64,000 bases of DNA, from the NCBI GenBank assembly GCA_006937955.1, contig SSNP01000045.1, forward strand, positions 314,833 through 378,832, given 5' to 3'. How positions within the stretch are numbered: position 1 is the first letter of the stretch; the number at the start of each line of letters is the position of its first letter. The notes under the pieces were generated by a model. That model searched no databases. It had not been told where the DNA came from and saw only the letters and a list, made by a program, of their open reading frames with translations. This document shows positions 49,412-62,542 of the stretch, one piece after another. The stretch comes from Pachypanchax playfairii. Lineage: Eukaryota; Chordata; Actinopteri; Cyprinodontiformes; Aplocheilidae. The translations under genes and the position numbers were made by a program.

Positions 49412-52362
49412 CTCTTTTTCCTTCTGTCTCTTTGACAGCCAGCAATAACATAACAAAAGACTGGAAATAATAATAAATAGAGAACAAAAATTTCCCCACA
49501 GGAGCCACTTCAGCTTTTACTCCTTTATTAATTCTCTGTGGAGTCACACTGGGTCATGAAGAACTCTTTCAATTAAGATAACAGCTTTAGTTATATATAA
49601 CTCTGGTAAGCTCTGACCTTAATGGGAGTCAAATCCTTTTACAACCATTGTCCAGTTAACATGTGCTCCATCACAGACTGAGGAAGCAGGAGCAGATGGA
49701 ACAAACCCATCTGAAAAGTTGCTTAAGGCAAAAACACCTACAGAGACTCACAAATGAACCCAGAACTACTCCATGAAGTGGATTAGACCAGGGTCAGGGA
49801 GACTGAGTCACAATCATGTTGCAGGTGTTTGTGATCAATCTGCTGCCTCACTGAATTGATCAAACAGCTGTCTGACTCTTAAACCTGTTTTTACAGAATC
49901 AGTAACAGTAAAAAAACAGAATACCATAAAAAAGTAAAACATAAAATAGAAGTGAAATAGAAAAATAGAAAGTTGAGTTTGAATCAGAAAAACAATTTTG
50001 TCGTATTTGGTTGGTAGAGAATCAAATTAGGTATTAAATCTATTTGCAAACCTTTTGTAACTGAACCTTTTTTTTTTTTTTTACAAAACATCTAACATAA
50101 AGTGACTTTGTCCTTGTTCTGTGTACAGATTTGAGAAATAGTTTCCATTATATTATTTTTCTTTTGTTAATTTGTTAAGCGTTTAATGAGTCTGAATCTC
50201 AGCTTCACAGTTCAGTGATCACCTACATATTAGATCAATAAAAGGGTCTGTTTGCTTTTCCTGAGGATTTCCTGCTCTCCACCGTTTAGGCTGATCCTTC
50301 CTTTTGCCTGTTCTCAGTCTCCTTTCAGCCTCTTTGTGCTGCTGTCTGCTGGATTTTATTGGATTATTCAGCAGAAGAAAGCTCAGACTCTCTGTTTCCA
50401 GGACCCCAAAAACCCAAAAAGCTGCTGTTATGTTCACAGATTTTCAGTTTAATGTGTAAAAAAATAATAATTTGAGCAAACAACACACTCCAAGAATCTC
50501 AGAAAATGACTTGCATGAACCAAAATAGGGGGAATGGGTTTCAGTCAGGGTGAAGTATTATTCCACCTGCTTGAGTGCATTTTGCTTACAAAGTCAGACC
50601 ACCTCTTTTCACAGTCTCATCTATTTTTTAAAGAACAGGAACAAAGTGGCTGCTCTTCTTCTTGTTCAGGACAAGAAGCGAGAAGATTCTTAAAATGCGT
50701 TTTCTACAGAAACTAATCAGCACCATTCAGATTCCTGAGCACACCTCCGCGTTTCCATCCAGGCTCCCATAAAGGATTTGTGATTAGCTACAGCAGCTCG
50801 CTAAATCTGAAGAATGAGGCTCAGGTGTGCCGAGAGGAACCCAAAGCCTTTAATCTTCACCTCTGATGAAGCTGCAGGAATCTGGATTGAGGACACTGAT
50901 GGATAGCAGAGCCATACATATTCATGACCAAATTATTGACGTTTCAACATGTTACTTCCATTAATTTTGCTCAGTCAAACTGAAAAATAAAGCAATGTTT
51001 TGATGAGACAGTGCTTCATTGATTGCAATTAATACACAGATTCATTTTCCAACAAGGAGACATCAAAATAAAAAATGAAACAAATGTTTCCTGAGGTTCC
51101 CAGAGTGAATTTTCAGATTTGCTGTGATTAAACTCTGATGAATCACCACGGTGGAGCAGTGACACACAGAAAAGAAGGACAAAATCATCCTGAGGTCTAT
51201 ATATGATGATTGTGGAAAAGCCTTGTAAAGAAGATGAGGATTTTGTTCAAAATGAAGAAAAAAAAAGGAAAAAGCAACATGGAAAAAAACTCAAATCTTT
51301 TTCCTGTTCTCAGACCTTGAAGTCAACTTGTTGCAGCTCCCAAAAAGCCGTGGAAATCTGTTTCTCAAATAGGTCATGGACGTTAAGCCTTCTGGTCTCA
51401 TAAATCTGGGAGACGACAGAGTAGCAACTCCAGTGACCCCATACATCACAGAAAGGTCATCAGCATGGCACAATGAAAGCAATCTATCTTCAAAGGAGGA
51501 GACGAAAATCTACAGTTGTGTGTCATGCGAGAAAACGCCTTCAGATTGAGAGACACATTAGCATGGAAGCGGTACGAGTGGGGACCTTTACAGACGAAGG
51601 CTGCTGAAGACATGAAGACCACACAGGCTGAATCTGAAGGTTGATGAAGGTCTTTATGATCAGAAATAAAAACAAAAGTCCTCTGAGGACCTTTAAAAAC
51701 ATCAAAATTGCAGTTTTACAAATAGAAGCTGGTCATATAAAGAAAATCTACCTTAAAATATGATGAAGTGACTTTTTTAATCTTCGTTTTTTGGCAGTAG
51801 GCAGAAAACAGCATAAAGAATTTGTTACCCATGTATCAAAAAAAACCTATTTTTTTTCTGATTTCATAGTTTATTCTGTCTGAAACTCCCCACATCCTAA
51901 TCTGTTCATCTATCCGCTCTACGGATTCATTTTCTCATCTACATTTTCTTCTCCATCCAGAGGCGGCATGATGCAGCCAGTCAAACACATTTATTCTTCC
52001 TGTTTGTTGTTGTTGTTGCCTGCAGAGTTCTGTAGGTGGATGATCATTTGGTTGACTGATTTTAATAACTTTTCAATTGTATTCACAAACACAAGTATCC
52101 ATCACTCAGAGCAGAGTGTATATACAGTATGCATGTGTGTGTGTGTGTGGGGGGGGGTGGGGGGGGGGATTCTATAATGTGTACATCATAAAACATTTGT
52201 CTTTTGAGCTGTTTTCTGCAGTTGTGGAGGAAATGTTGGCACAAGAATAAGTGTCCACTTCACAGATGTGCAAAACTCTTTGCTTGTATGGTGACGAATG
52301 AAAACTATTGTTTTAGTTTCAAGACAAAAAAATAAACTTTAATTTAGATTATTTGAGCAGAA
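49412..52362. other. Gene-free stretch
   Basis: No gene is seen. T-rich and A-rich runs occur near 50070 and 51256. A GT run followed by two G runs (9 and 10 G, split by T) lies at 52134-52168. Confidence 0.4.
52134..52168. repeat. (GT)n followed by poly-G
   Basis: About eight GT units run into G9-T-G10. The G runs could form a G-quadruplex, and the exact length is a likely sequencing error site. Confidence 0.9.
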
Positions 52363-52555
52363 GGCGCTACACACCCTGCACAGGTAATCAACACTCACAC
52401 ACTCACACTTAGGGCCAATTAACCAATAAGGCATGTTTTTAGTCTGTGAGAAGTAATGAGAAAACCCACACGTGCACAGAAAGAACATGCAAACTCTATG
52501 CAGAAATCCTCCAGCTTAGTCTCAAACCCAGGTCCTTCTTTCTGCAAAGCAATAA
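52363..52555. repeat. LINE 3' tail fragment, dispersed fish repeat
   Basis: CACACTCACACTTAGGGCCA, GGCATGTTTTTAGTCTGTGA, AGAACATGCAAACTCTATGC and TCTCAAACCCAGGTCCTTCT follow the order of a very common fish LINE 3' region ('...catgcatgtttttggac...gagaacatgcaaactcc...', from memory). It is noncoding here and degraded. Confidence 0.65.
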
Positions 52556-53861
52556 TCTGGAGCCTACAGACTCAAACATGGCTGTCAAAACTTATTTGAA
52601 GTGACTTATTCTGGGGATGTGCAGACAATGATCAGTTTTAATGACGGGATCCACCAAACAGGTTTGTCCGAACAACTTTTGTTGTGTCGTAAAAAAAAAA
52701 AAAAAAAAAAGCTTGAGTGAGGCGTTTGATCTCAGTACCCTGATATGCCTCTATTTCCCCCAGTTTGTCTGAAGAGCTGCAGCCTCTGATCATTCTGAGA
52801 CAGTTCTCAAATAAGTTTTTCTTTTTGATCCTAAAAAACAGGCAAAAAAAGGCAAGTTTATAGCTGCAGCACCAACATCAAACACAAACTGATGATTCAT
52901 GCGGTTGCTGTCAAACACGTAAACACATTACACACTCTCACACACACATAAAGAACTGCTTCTGTTGTTGAAGTCAAAGAGTGTGTTCTGATCAAGACAT
53001 CCCACTATTTTAATATGACTATTACTATCTGATACCACAGAGGTTATTACATGGAGATTCAAAACCTCAGCGCTTTCACACACAAACTTTACATTTGTTC
53101 AGATGTAGATAGAAATGATAAGAAACATGAAATGTAAATTATATATAAATTATAATTGAAAGTTTGTTGAAACGACCCAAATAGAGGAATTGGAATGGAA
53201 GTTTATGATCCAAAAAAGAGAATTTACTTCATTAAAATATGGGTACAGGAAGTCTTAAATGCTGTAAAAATATAAATAACTATATAAATAACATTAATTC
53301 AGTGCCTCTGCAGCTGCTGCAGATTCATTCACCTGTTTTTTTCTATTCAAGCCGGTATCAAGCAGAGCAGTCCCTCTGTTCCCGTAAGGTTCTGGTTAGC
53401 CATGGTATTGTTAAAGCATGTAAGGAAACTTTTTTTCCTTGCTTTTGTAACAGTGGGCTACAAATTATTGACTGTAGAAGTGGTCAAAGGTTTTGTCAGC
53501 TCACAGAAGGAGCAAGCAGCTTGTGGCTTGGGGCAAATTCATGAAGGTTTTTTTGTTGTAAGTCAAAGGAAGGGAAGGGCAGAAATTGCCATTTCATTTT
53601 TCAGACTCCTCTGAGAATTGCTGAACAAAAAGACGGATTTATTCTAGTTTGAAATTTGGCTGGTGTGGTCTTATATTCTCAAAGTTCCTAATGATTAAAA
53701 TCAAGGGAAAGCCTCCAGCCGTCACCTAAGCTGTTATAAACTTGTATTTTCTGAGGATTATTTATTCTATAGCTACTCTTTGCTGAACTTTAACAGACAC
53801 ATGCAGTGGAGTAAAGTCCATAATAAACTACCTGGTAAAAATCTATATTACGGATGGATTT
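52556..53861. other. Gene-free stretch
   Basis: No gene is seen. A 20-base poly-A lies at 52691-52710 with no retrotransposed gene next to it. The frame at 53239-53544 (101 codons) has no known domain. Confidence 0.4.
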
Positions 53862-53941
53862 ATGGATGGATGGATGGATGGATGGATGGATGGATGGATG
53901 GATGGATGGATGGATGGATGGATGGATGGATGGATGGATGG
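53862..53941. repeat. (ATGG)n microsatellite, 20 units
   Basis: A perfect tetranucleotide array of 80 bases. It produces artefact frames of repeated Met-Asp-Gly-Trp and Pro-Ser-Ile-His. Confidence 0.98.
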
Positions 53942-56900
53942 TTTTTTCAACGCTGCATTTCCTTGTGTGAATCCAAATCAAGCCAAGATCAATTGTTGGT
54001 TTTGACACACTTAATTTTGATTTTTAAGTTTATTTAATCTATTTGTAGTATCTTTAGTTTTAATAATAAAATGTTGCATCTTTAACTGTCCTGTCTCTTG
54101 ACCCTGAAAGTCCATGATTTCAACTTAAATGACCCAAAACATCCAGTATGAGCTCCTGACAAAAAAACATCACATCATGTTTTTGGACTGTGACAGGACC
54201 CCCCCATCCCACCCCCCCAGACAGAGGTAACAATAGTGAGAAGGCCACAAGATAAATCATATCAAGGTAAAACAGGTAAAAAATTTGGCAAGGCTTTTAG
54301 AGTGTATAAGTAAAATCCCTGGTGTTTTGTGGTGGTCTTTACACATTTCCACCTGAGTGACTCAATGCTTAAGAGCTTCTCTTTATCACCCACAAACAAA
54401 TAAACACCAATGCTTCTGCTCCTGCCTGTGTGAGTATCAGATACACTCTCAGGTCTATCCTTATTATAACCAGAACCCTAGAACACACAAAACAGTCCAT
54501 CTGTAAGGATGTTTATTGGGAAACCTCTGATGGTAAATTTTGAGGTCCAACATTAGTTTTTGTTTTTTTCATCAGGGACACATATCTGCAGGTTTTTATC
54601 CAGTTACAGTCTCCATTATGTGTCCCTATAACAAAACAAAGGCCAGTGGAGACTGTAAACATACAGTGTTCTCAGATGTCCATGTTTCAGAGTTCAGGAC
54701 TCCAGGATATTTATCACCATTTCCAGTTTCACATTTGATTTATTTTTACCTCAATCAAGGAAGTCATGTGGCTTTGGCTTGTTTTTTTTTGTCTGTTTGT
54801 TCGTTCTTGGTACTTTGGCACTTGGTACTTTTAGAATTGGTTGTAAAGGTTGCACAGACTAATTAATTTGATTTCTGCCTGGAGCCCCCCAAATTTTCAA
54901 GGATTCGGCATCACTGCAAGATCACATTATAAGGAACACGAGGTGCTTGGAGGAGGTCTATAATCTCTGGACTGCTTTCTATTTGTGGAGAAGCCACATT
55001 ATGTTGTCTGTAACTTACCCAGTTTCTGCAATTGTCAGAAAAAAACAGCTCAACCACCTGCAAACCCATAAAACCTGCAACAAGGAGCTTATTTAAAAAC
55101 AGAATCATTGCAGCCAGCTGGCACCAAGCCCTGGTTTCATTGCCAAACCCAGCAGCACCTTGTGACCACTGACAGAAGAAGAAGCTTTTTCAAGTCAACT
55201 CATGGTGAGAAGAACAGATTTACTAGTAGGATCGGAAATATCATATCAGAATCACACACAACCAAAATACTTCATTTTTATTAAACAAATGGTTCAAAGG
55301 AAGAGGATGAAATGCCTGATTTTAATTAAAGAAAAATACAAGTTTCAAAAAGTTATTTTACTCTGATTGTTTCTCTATAACGTGAATTTAGGAGGGTTTC
55401 TACTTTGCATAGTGTCAATGACAAACTCATTCATGATTGCACCCAGTATAATGCCTCTAATCATTTGCTAATTTTATCACACAGACAGCAAATGGACTTG
55501 CATTGTAATTATCTAGAATTTTCCCCCTTGAGGAAGTAAAACGTTCAGCTTTCATTTTATAATCTTCAGTTTGCCGAGTAGCAATAGAGGACTCAGACAT
55601 AAATGTACAAACTTGAGAACTAAAAAACGTCTTGTCAGTTTATATTAATTTAGTTTTTATAATCTATATGATATACCCTGTATAATAAAAATTCACATTT
55701 CATTCATAAATACTGTTATTAAGCTCCTTAGCTGGGGTTTAATTCATATTTTTACCATGTTCTTCCTCCTACAGATTATTCCTGATTTCAGTCTCCAGAT
55801 TTCTGCACCCACCCACTTTTAATAATTTATGTTTGTCAGAAATTAATGGTGATGTTTTTTAAAAAATGGCAGAAATTGTGAGATATCAAAAACATTGTTC
55901 TAATATTCCTGAATATAATGGTGCAAAAGGAAAGTTATGGAAGAAATAAATGGAGGAATTTGCCATCTTTGCCTTAGAAAAGGACAAACAGGAGACAATA
56001 TGACACTCCCAATAACAGTGTCAACATGATTATTAACCCAAATGAATCTTGAACATTGATGTGTGTGCAGGACAGGAATAGTGTATCTTGATTGGCAGAC
56101 CAGGACGGTGGACACTCTCTTTTAAAAAGCAACCAGTTTCAACTACAGCGGTTCACAGTCCTCTATCTCTGGTCTGGAACTTTCACCAGAGTTCTATCTG
56201 AGCCTCGCCTCTCAACAACGGCCCTGTGATGTAATGCAGCTGACTAAATCTCCAGATCTTCTCTTATCTGTATTTCAAGTGCTGCAGCTGAAGCAGTCAG
56301 AAGGTTCTCCATCAACCAGCTTGGTCCTAGCTTGCTGGCCTCATGAGTTCCTTCATCAGCCAACCTGATCTCCAGAACTTCACAGCCTCAGCATCTTCTA
56401 AATTTACTCCTCTGTTCCTGATTTCTAGCACCTCTTCATGCAGTTCTGGGGCCAAACTCCCAATTTCCAGATGCAGATTTTGCTAAACTCCCTTATGTCT
56501 CCCTGCATTTGAGCCCTTTTCACAATCATTATGACAAAAACAACATCAATGGAAAAAAAAGTATGAAAAATCTTAAAAGAAGCACAAGAGCAGCTAGGAG
56601 TGACAGTGAGAACAGTTGTTAACCCAACAGTTAATGATCCAACAAACAAATTAGCTACAACCAAGATCAGCTGACAAAATGACATTGATCACATTACAAT
56701 ACACGCTGTAATCCAGAGAACTGACACATGGTGAGGATAGTTAACACAGAAACTCTGCTACAAAAAACCCTCCTCTGTGTCACTCCCTGATACTAACAGC
56801 CATGCCCAGCAGGAAGCGTAGCCCTACATAATCATCCAGCCGTCTTCTCAATCTGATTAAGTTCCAGCAGCCAGATTAATCAAGCAAAAAAAGGCCCCAA

Positions 56901-58332
56901 ATGGATCTGCTGACAGCTTCCAGGGACCAGACGCTCCAGGACTCCACCAGAGGTCTATGATCTGGTTGATACAGTTGTTTAAGAGTGTCAAGAACGTGAT
57001 TTGTTTACACAATGTTTTGTGTTTCCTGTGTAAGAAACTTATTTTCAAACATTTCCACCCATTAATGTCATTATTTTGCTATCAGTCTATTTCTATTTAC
57101 AGTTAAATACAGATTTTCAACTCAAGATTCTTAGATAATGATTCAGGTCTTTTTTCCTAATAAATTGGAAAAACATGTTTAAGAAATGTATTTAATTTAA
57201 TTGGAATAAAATATTCTTTTTAATAAAACAAAATATCAATAATGAATAACAAATAGCATCACAAAAAAATATTTCTAGGGTTGAAAATTCTAAATATTAA
57301 GAAAAACCATGTCCTAAAAATCCAAAACACAATTCAGATTTGTTAGGAAGAAATTCCCAACGAGTCAATCATAAATGGCAGGAAGAGATACTTTTGTCAG
57401 GATTTGGAGGATAAATTTGACAGTTTGCACTTGATGTGTGAAATGTTTTAGAGAAACCTTTAACCCAAACTGCTCCTTTCTAGTTCGCCCGCAGCCTTCT
57501 GGACTTCTAGTGTGAGAGTCAAAAAGGATTTAACTGAAATGATTTTATTAGTGTCAGCAGGCCAGCAGCAGACTGCTGACTAGTTGAGGATGCTGAAATG
57601 TGCTCCTCATTGATAACTGATAACCAGAGACACACAGGATCTGCAGGCCTGTATGACAGGGAGTAAAGGGGAAGAGGAGGAGAGATCAGGCCCTATTTCT
57701 GTTTGAGATTATAAGAAAGTGGTCTGAGAAAAGGGGATTAAGGACAGAGAGGGCTTAACATTGAGTGAATATCTGTCTGGGTAGACTGATACACTCTGGA
57801 AGTTAAACAAAATTAATTCTGGATCAGAAAGAGATGGTTTTATCCTCAACCTGTCCTTGAGATCCAGGAAGAAGGCTAATGTAAAATGTGTAAACATCTC
57901 CATCTGCTGTTTTAGATGAAGCAACTACAGAAATCTAACACATCAAAAGACTGGCTAAAGGATAAATCATACAGTCTGTATAATGTATATATTATATTGT
58001 ATATATTATTGTCAGTTAATTTCTTATTTTGTCCTTGATGTATGTTATTAAAATTCAGATAACTGATGCTGCTTCAGCAATTTATAAAAATTTGCTCATT
58101 TGACCTTGGATTCTCTGAAAAATCTAAGAATTTACATCTGAATCTTTATTATCAGGTGAAGATTTAATGTTTTGAGGAAAACTGGAAGTAGAAGTTCTTT
58201 AAACAAGAGGGGCATCATGAAAGGTTTTACAAATGTTTTCAGAGATATTTGCTGATATTTGTGCAAACCAAAAACATAAATGATAGATAAAATGGCCACT
58301 CAAAATTGGCACCAGGTGTGAGCATGTGTGTG
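53942..58332. other. Gene-free stretch, possible conserved noncoding segment at 55395-55520
   Basis: No gene is seen. The part at 55395-55520 is complex and TAAT-rich and may be a conserved element. The C/T-rich part at 56140-56480 and the region 56800-57000 are of repeat-like texture, but I cannot name them. Confidence 0.35.
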
Positions 58333-58425
58333 GCACTGTGATGGACTGTGGTGTAGCCCCGCCTCTCGCCCAAAGACTGCTGGAGAGAGACGCCAGTCCT
58401 CTGCAACCCTGAACCCTTATAGAAG
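58333..58425. repeat. Dispersed LINE-type repeat tail
   Basis: CACTGTGATGGACTGTGGTG, then AGCCCCGCCTCTCGCCCAAA and GACTGCTGGAGAG, ending CTGCAACCCTGAACCC, is a decayed copy of a widespread fish tail ('gtgatggactggcgacctgtcc...ccccgcctctcgccc', from memory). Confidence 0.7.
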
Positions 58426-58695
58426 AAAAAAATATGTAAACCTTTCATTTAGATGTCTGAAACAAGAAACTGTCATCACACCAGAGCTTGTTGGACTGAT
58501 AAATGCATTTTAAGCATACAGATTATATCAGCTACCAACAGTTTTTTCTAACCCCTTTTTTCTGCTGTAATGTCCTCTGACTTTTCTCTGCACGGCCTCT
58601 CAACACTCTCAGTTTCAGTTCCTCAACTGTCCTGATCTTTGTATGCTGTAACCAACATGTTTAATCTGCATTTTAACCAGAATGTTTGTTGTTCC

Positions 58696-59283
58696 TTTAA
58701 AGGTCTCATATGCTGCTATTTTACAGCTTTCAATGTCAGGAATAGCCACACATTTGATAAAATCTTACCTTTGGTGTTATATAGTCTTATAACTTATATT
58801 CTCGAGTTATTCTCTGACCAGGAAGTAAAACACTTGGTTTATCTAAAATCCCATCTCTCCTCCAGGCCCCCTCCTTGTGAGTGCTGCCCCTCGAGCTGCC
58901 TGAATAAAATGGTAAATAAATTCCTGTAACTCTCACAGCCAAATGAACATTTTCACTGAGACATTTTTTAGAAAGTAACACACTACAAACAGTGGTGTTT
59001 AGTGTCTTGCTTCAGACTCTTGCAGCTGTGTGTGTGTTTAATCTGCAGGGGCAGCTCGGACGCGCCGCGCACTTCCTGGTTTAACTTTGTTACATCACTA
59101 TGTTACAGTCAGTCGTTTTCCAGGAGAGAGTAGAGCAGCTGCTCAGAGCGCAGGATGGAGGAGGATTACTGAGAAATGCATGAATTAAGCCAAAAACCAC
59201 TCTGGGGGGGATTAATAAGGAAAAATCATCACAACATGGTTAAAAGCTCCAAAAAGTAATTTTGCGTGATATAGGCCCTTTTA
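58696..59283. mobile_element. Repeat family B, long copy: MITE-like element
   Basis: The left end TTTAAAGGTCTCATATGC pairs imperfectly with the reverse complement of the right end, TAAAAGGGCCTATATCACGC. Positions about 58724-58960 match 9515-9745, including ATAAAATCTTACCTTTGGTG, TTCTCGAGTTATTC, GTGAGTGCTGCCCCTCGAG and CTCTCACAGCCAAATG. The right half is more GC-rich (GGACGCGCCGCGC near 59058). No protein is encoded, so it is probably a non-autonomous DNA transposon. Confidence 0.7.
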
Positions 59284-61574
59284 GCTAAGCTTACGCACAA
59301 AAAGATAGCAATTAGTTAAACATTTCCACGTTTAATAAAGACAAGATGTATGAATTCATCTTCAGATGGCAGCTTTACCACAGAAGTTAGTAAGAGCTGC
59401 CATTGGTTTCACGTCAAAGTATTTTTACATACACTGTGTCAAGAAGAGCTGGACACACCAGGAAGCTGTTCGGTCCTGAGTGACTGTCTGACCTTTAGTT
59501 GTGCTCCAACATGCTTTCCTGAGGCAGCATGCAGAATGAGAGGATGATGCTTATTGGAGTTCAGATTGTTCTGACTTTTCTTCATGTTACCTTGCAGTAG
59601 TCTCAGTTTGAGTCCTTAAACTTTCTATGTGAATGAATCCTGTGAGCTCTACACGCTGGGTTTGAATGTAAGACCTTGACATTTACCTTCATGGAAAAAA
59701 ATGCCATGTTTTTGTGTGTCCTTGTGCAGCAATCTAAAGTATGTGATATATTATTCTGCACTGACAGAATGCTTACCTGAAAGGTTGAAGAATCAAGTAC
59801 AGTTCCAAATCCTAGTTTACTCTGTTTTAGGTTGGAAAAAAAAATGATCAACATGGAAATGCCCACAGCTTTTGTGATATAAGTTAGACAAAATTTGACA
59901 ATTTAAGTTTACATTTGTTTCTTTTTTAATATATTTTCATTTGTTTTTGACAGAAATGAGTTCTTCATAAAGGCAAAACATCAATCAAAAAAACATTTAC
60001 TGCCACGTGTATCCCCTGAAATGTGTCTTTTTGACATTTTCATAGCATTGCCTATTTTATACAGTTGATAAACACAGCCATGCAGGGCACTGAATGGCTC
60101 ATATTTTGATTCATTGGTCCAAATATCTATTGCTAACGATTTGAAGAAGCTTCTGATAAATCTTCACAAGATTTCAGACGTCTGTAGAGTCCAACAGGTC
60201 GAGTTTGTATTGACTGCAAAAGTAAAGCACATAACTAACGAGTGTTAAACTGCAGATCTTGTGTTGTTGATTTTCTTAAAACTTCTCGCAAATAACTAAA
60301 TACAACGAAATTAAAAAGCTGGAAACAGAATCAAGGAATTGAATGAATAATCTTTGTATTTGGGAAATTTTGATGCTTCAGTAATTATCAACATAAGTTC
60401 ATGCATGCAAAAGAGGAAGTTTGAGTTCAGCACCAAAGCGAAGGGGGTCGAGTGATGCCTCTTCTTTTTGTTGGTACTTAAAAAAACAAAGCATCTCACA
60501 TCAGATTTGATGAGGAAGCTGCAGCTCTAAGTTTTGCTGCTATTTAGGGGAAATATCAAAGAAGTGTGAAGAAACGTCTCCCTTCAGAGTTTAACTCAAA
60601 TAGAAGCAGCGTAAAGATTTGATCATCAGCTGTGAGTAGAACAATTTAATACATATGTGACTGAGAACTGACATGGTTGTTAAAAATCTTAAATACAATT
60701 ATTTAAGTTCAAGTAGCATGATTTTTCAAAGGAAAAACTGTAAAAAATGAAACCAACATGTTTATCGATTTAGGTTTAAAAACAAGGAATATGTCTTGAC
60801 CATTTGGTGCAGAAGAGTTAAAACAAAAAAAAAAGAGAGAGAGAGACAGAGAGAGCACTTGGTGTTGTCATCCTCAAACATTGAATGTGACTTCAACAGA
60901 TTCCTGGAACAACCTCAGAGATCTCTGTTCAATAGACGGCAGTTTTCAGATCAGGTAAGAAACTGAAGGTCTGAGGAACCAAAATACAGTTGAAATACAA
61001 CCACCCATAAGAAAGAAACAGCATATAGAAATATGCAAATAACAAATGAGTTGAGCAGCATTTTTTAAGTGATTAAAGTAGTTCTTGTTTAGGGGATAAA
61101 ACAAAAACAGTCTCTTCACATGGTTTTCTGTCTCGCCTCTAATCATCAGTAAAATGCATCTTAAACGAAACACGTATTCTAAATGAACAAAGTATAACTG
61201 CAATGAGGAACTGTGTTTTAGGAGTTTGCAGATGAGCACCCTTAAACTTTAACAACAAGCCCACGGTAACTTAGAAAGCGTGACCATAAAAGGAAGTTTA
61301 TCTTCACGCTTTATACCCAGACTTCTCTTTTCTTGCTTCTCAGTAACTCCTCGTTGGCATATTCACAGAAAATCTGGCCTATTATTTACCTAGAAAATGT
61401 ACCTGCTGATGTTTTTTGCAGTCAGGAAACCTAAACATGTCAATCCTGAAAATTCAGCCTGTCGCGTAAAGACAAATCTTTTGTTGTGCTGAATGTACAT
61501 TACATGAAAAATACATTCAACACCTTGGTAACAAAATCACTTTGTTAGGGCCTGTCTTCCTTCATCAGCTTTCA
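59284..61574. other. Gene-free stretch between repeats B and A
   Basis: No gene is seen. A short AG-rich run lies at about 60833-60856. It may hold the 5' exon or promoter of the TLR gene, but nothing specific was found. Confidence 0.4.
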
Positions 61575-62196
61575 TTTAAAGGTACAGTAAGAATTTTACA
61601 CAACAGTCTAATGTCCCACCGATGTTGAAAATAAAGTTACATTCTAATAGATTTTAATATCAGCCGGTTTGGTGGTGGCTAGTTTATGTCATTTTAAAAA
61701 CGCTGTTCCGTGATGGAATTATTGTTTAAAATAACTATTCCACGTCCAGACTTCCTGGTTCCATAGCAAATCAAATGTGAGCCCATGACGTTGCCGTGTC
61801 TTTAACACAAGCAGCTGCAATTCCACAACGACCAACAACACATAGAAGCCAGTAAAAGAAGCAGCCATGAGGTAACTTGTAATAAACCTAAAGAAACCAC
61901 TTCCTTATAAATACGAAGAAGTGAACAGGAGCTGCACCGCACGTACAGGTGTAGTTCATGTGATGGGGCGTTCAAACGTAAACTCAATGCTGAACAAATA
62001 GGCTTTCAGACATTCCCAAAAATTGAACAAACACAAGAGAAACAAAATGAGGATCAACATTGGAACTGGCAACCCAGCAGAAAAATCAGGGAGGGGAGGG
62101 GGTGAGTGGCTGAGAGCGGACGGTTTCAATTTCTACATGAACTGCTGGACTCCAATTTGACAACAATGTTTAATTCTTAAATAAGGCACCTTTAAA
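61575..62196. mobile_element. Repeat family A, copy 2: MITE-like element with TTTAAAGG ends
   Basis: The left end TTTAAAGGTACAGTA and the reverse complement of the right end, TTTAAAGGTGCCTTA, form short terminal inverted repeats. Most of the body matches the segment at 48865-49411 in the same order and orientation, including CAACAGTCTAATGTC, CGTCCAGACTTCCTGGTTCC and a G-rich motif GGGAGGGGAGGGGG. No coding capacity is seen, so it is most likely a non-autonomous DNA transposon. The right end lies about 350 bases before the TLR start codon. The superfamily is not known to me. Confidence 0.75.
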
Positions 62197-62376
62197 GAAT
62201 CCAAAAATCTGAGACTAACTGAGTTGGACAATTTGATGAAAAAAGAACTGCTTTTGATGGTCAGTGAAATACCATCAATAAAAGGGCTTGATTTATTAAA
62301 GGGGCAGAAACAAAAGCAGATTTCAACTATCCCTACTACGCCAATCTCAACAATTTGAATATAGTGAATATAGTTC

Positions 62377-62383
62377 TATAAAA
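62377..62383 (+). promoter_or_regulatory. Possible TATA box upstream of the TLR gene
   Basis: TATAAAA lies about 165 bases before the TLR start codon. It would suit a transcription start near 62405 if the leader is unspliced. In AT-rich DNA this motif is common by chance, and the splice acceptor at 62517 suggests the true start may be further upstream. Confidence 0.2.
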
Positions 62384-62497
62384 CCATGACACCATGCAAA
62401 TGTAACACTTTACAGAAGTTTGACAGTTGTTGTTAAATGATGTTTTCTTTAAACACATAAATCTTTCAACATCAGGATAAAATGTATCTCTAATATG

Positions 62498-62518
62498 TGT
62501 CTGTCTGTTTTCTGCAGA
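62498..62518 (+). promoter_or_regulatory. Candidate splice acceptor just upstream of the TLR start codon
   Basis: A pyrimidine-rich tract ending in TTTTCTGCAG (AG at 62516-62517) lies 25 bases before the TLR ATG. It fits a 5' untranslated exon spliced onto one long coding exon, a common layout in TLR genes. No matching donor was identified, so an unspliced leader is also possible. Confidence 0.45.
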
Positions 62519-62542
62519 GCTACAACTTGTAATGTAACCAAG

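Larger units (their letters stand above)
62197..62542 (+). other. Short segment between repeat A and the TLR start codon
   Basis: These 346 bases separate the right end of the A repeat from the TLR ATG. They hold the TATA-like motif and the splice acceptor listed separately. The ATG itself lies within CAAGATGGCCGCC, which resembles a YY1 binding site. No other gene is visible. Confidence 0.5.

Noticed and set aside
52691..52710. Poly-A run as the tail of a processed pseudogene or SINE
   Set aside because: The sequence before it shows no tRNA-like or coding similarity and no target duplication was seen.
53780..54037. Frames with repeated Met-Asp-Gly-Trp or Pro-Ser-Ile-His
   Set aside because: Direct translation of the ATGG microsatellite on either strand.
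62495..62542. Alternative upstream ATG for the TLR gene
   Set aside because: It lies in the pyrimidine tract of a likely splice acceptor, has a weaker context, and would put extra residues before the signal peptide.
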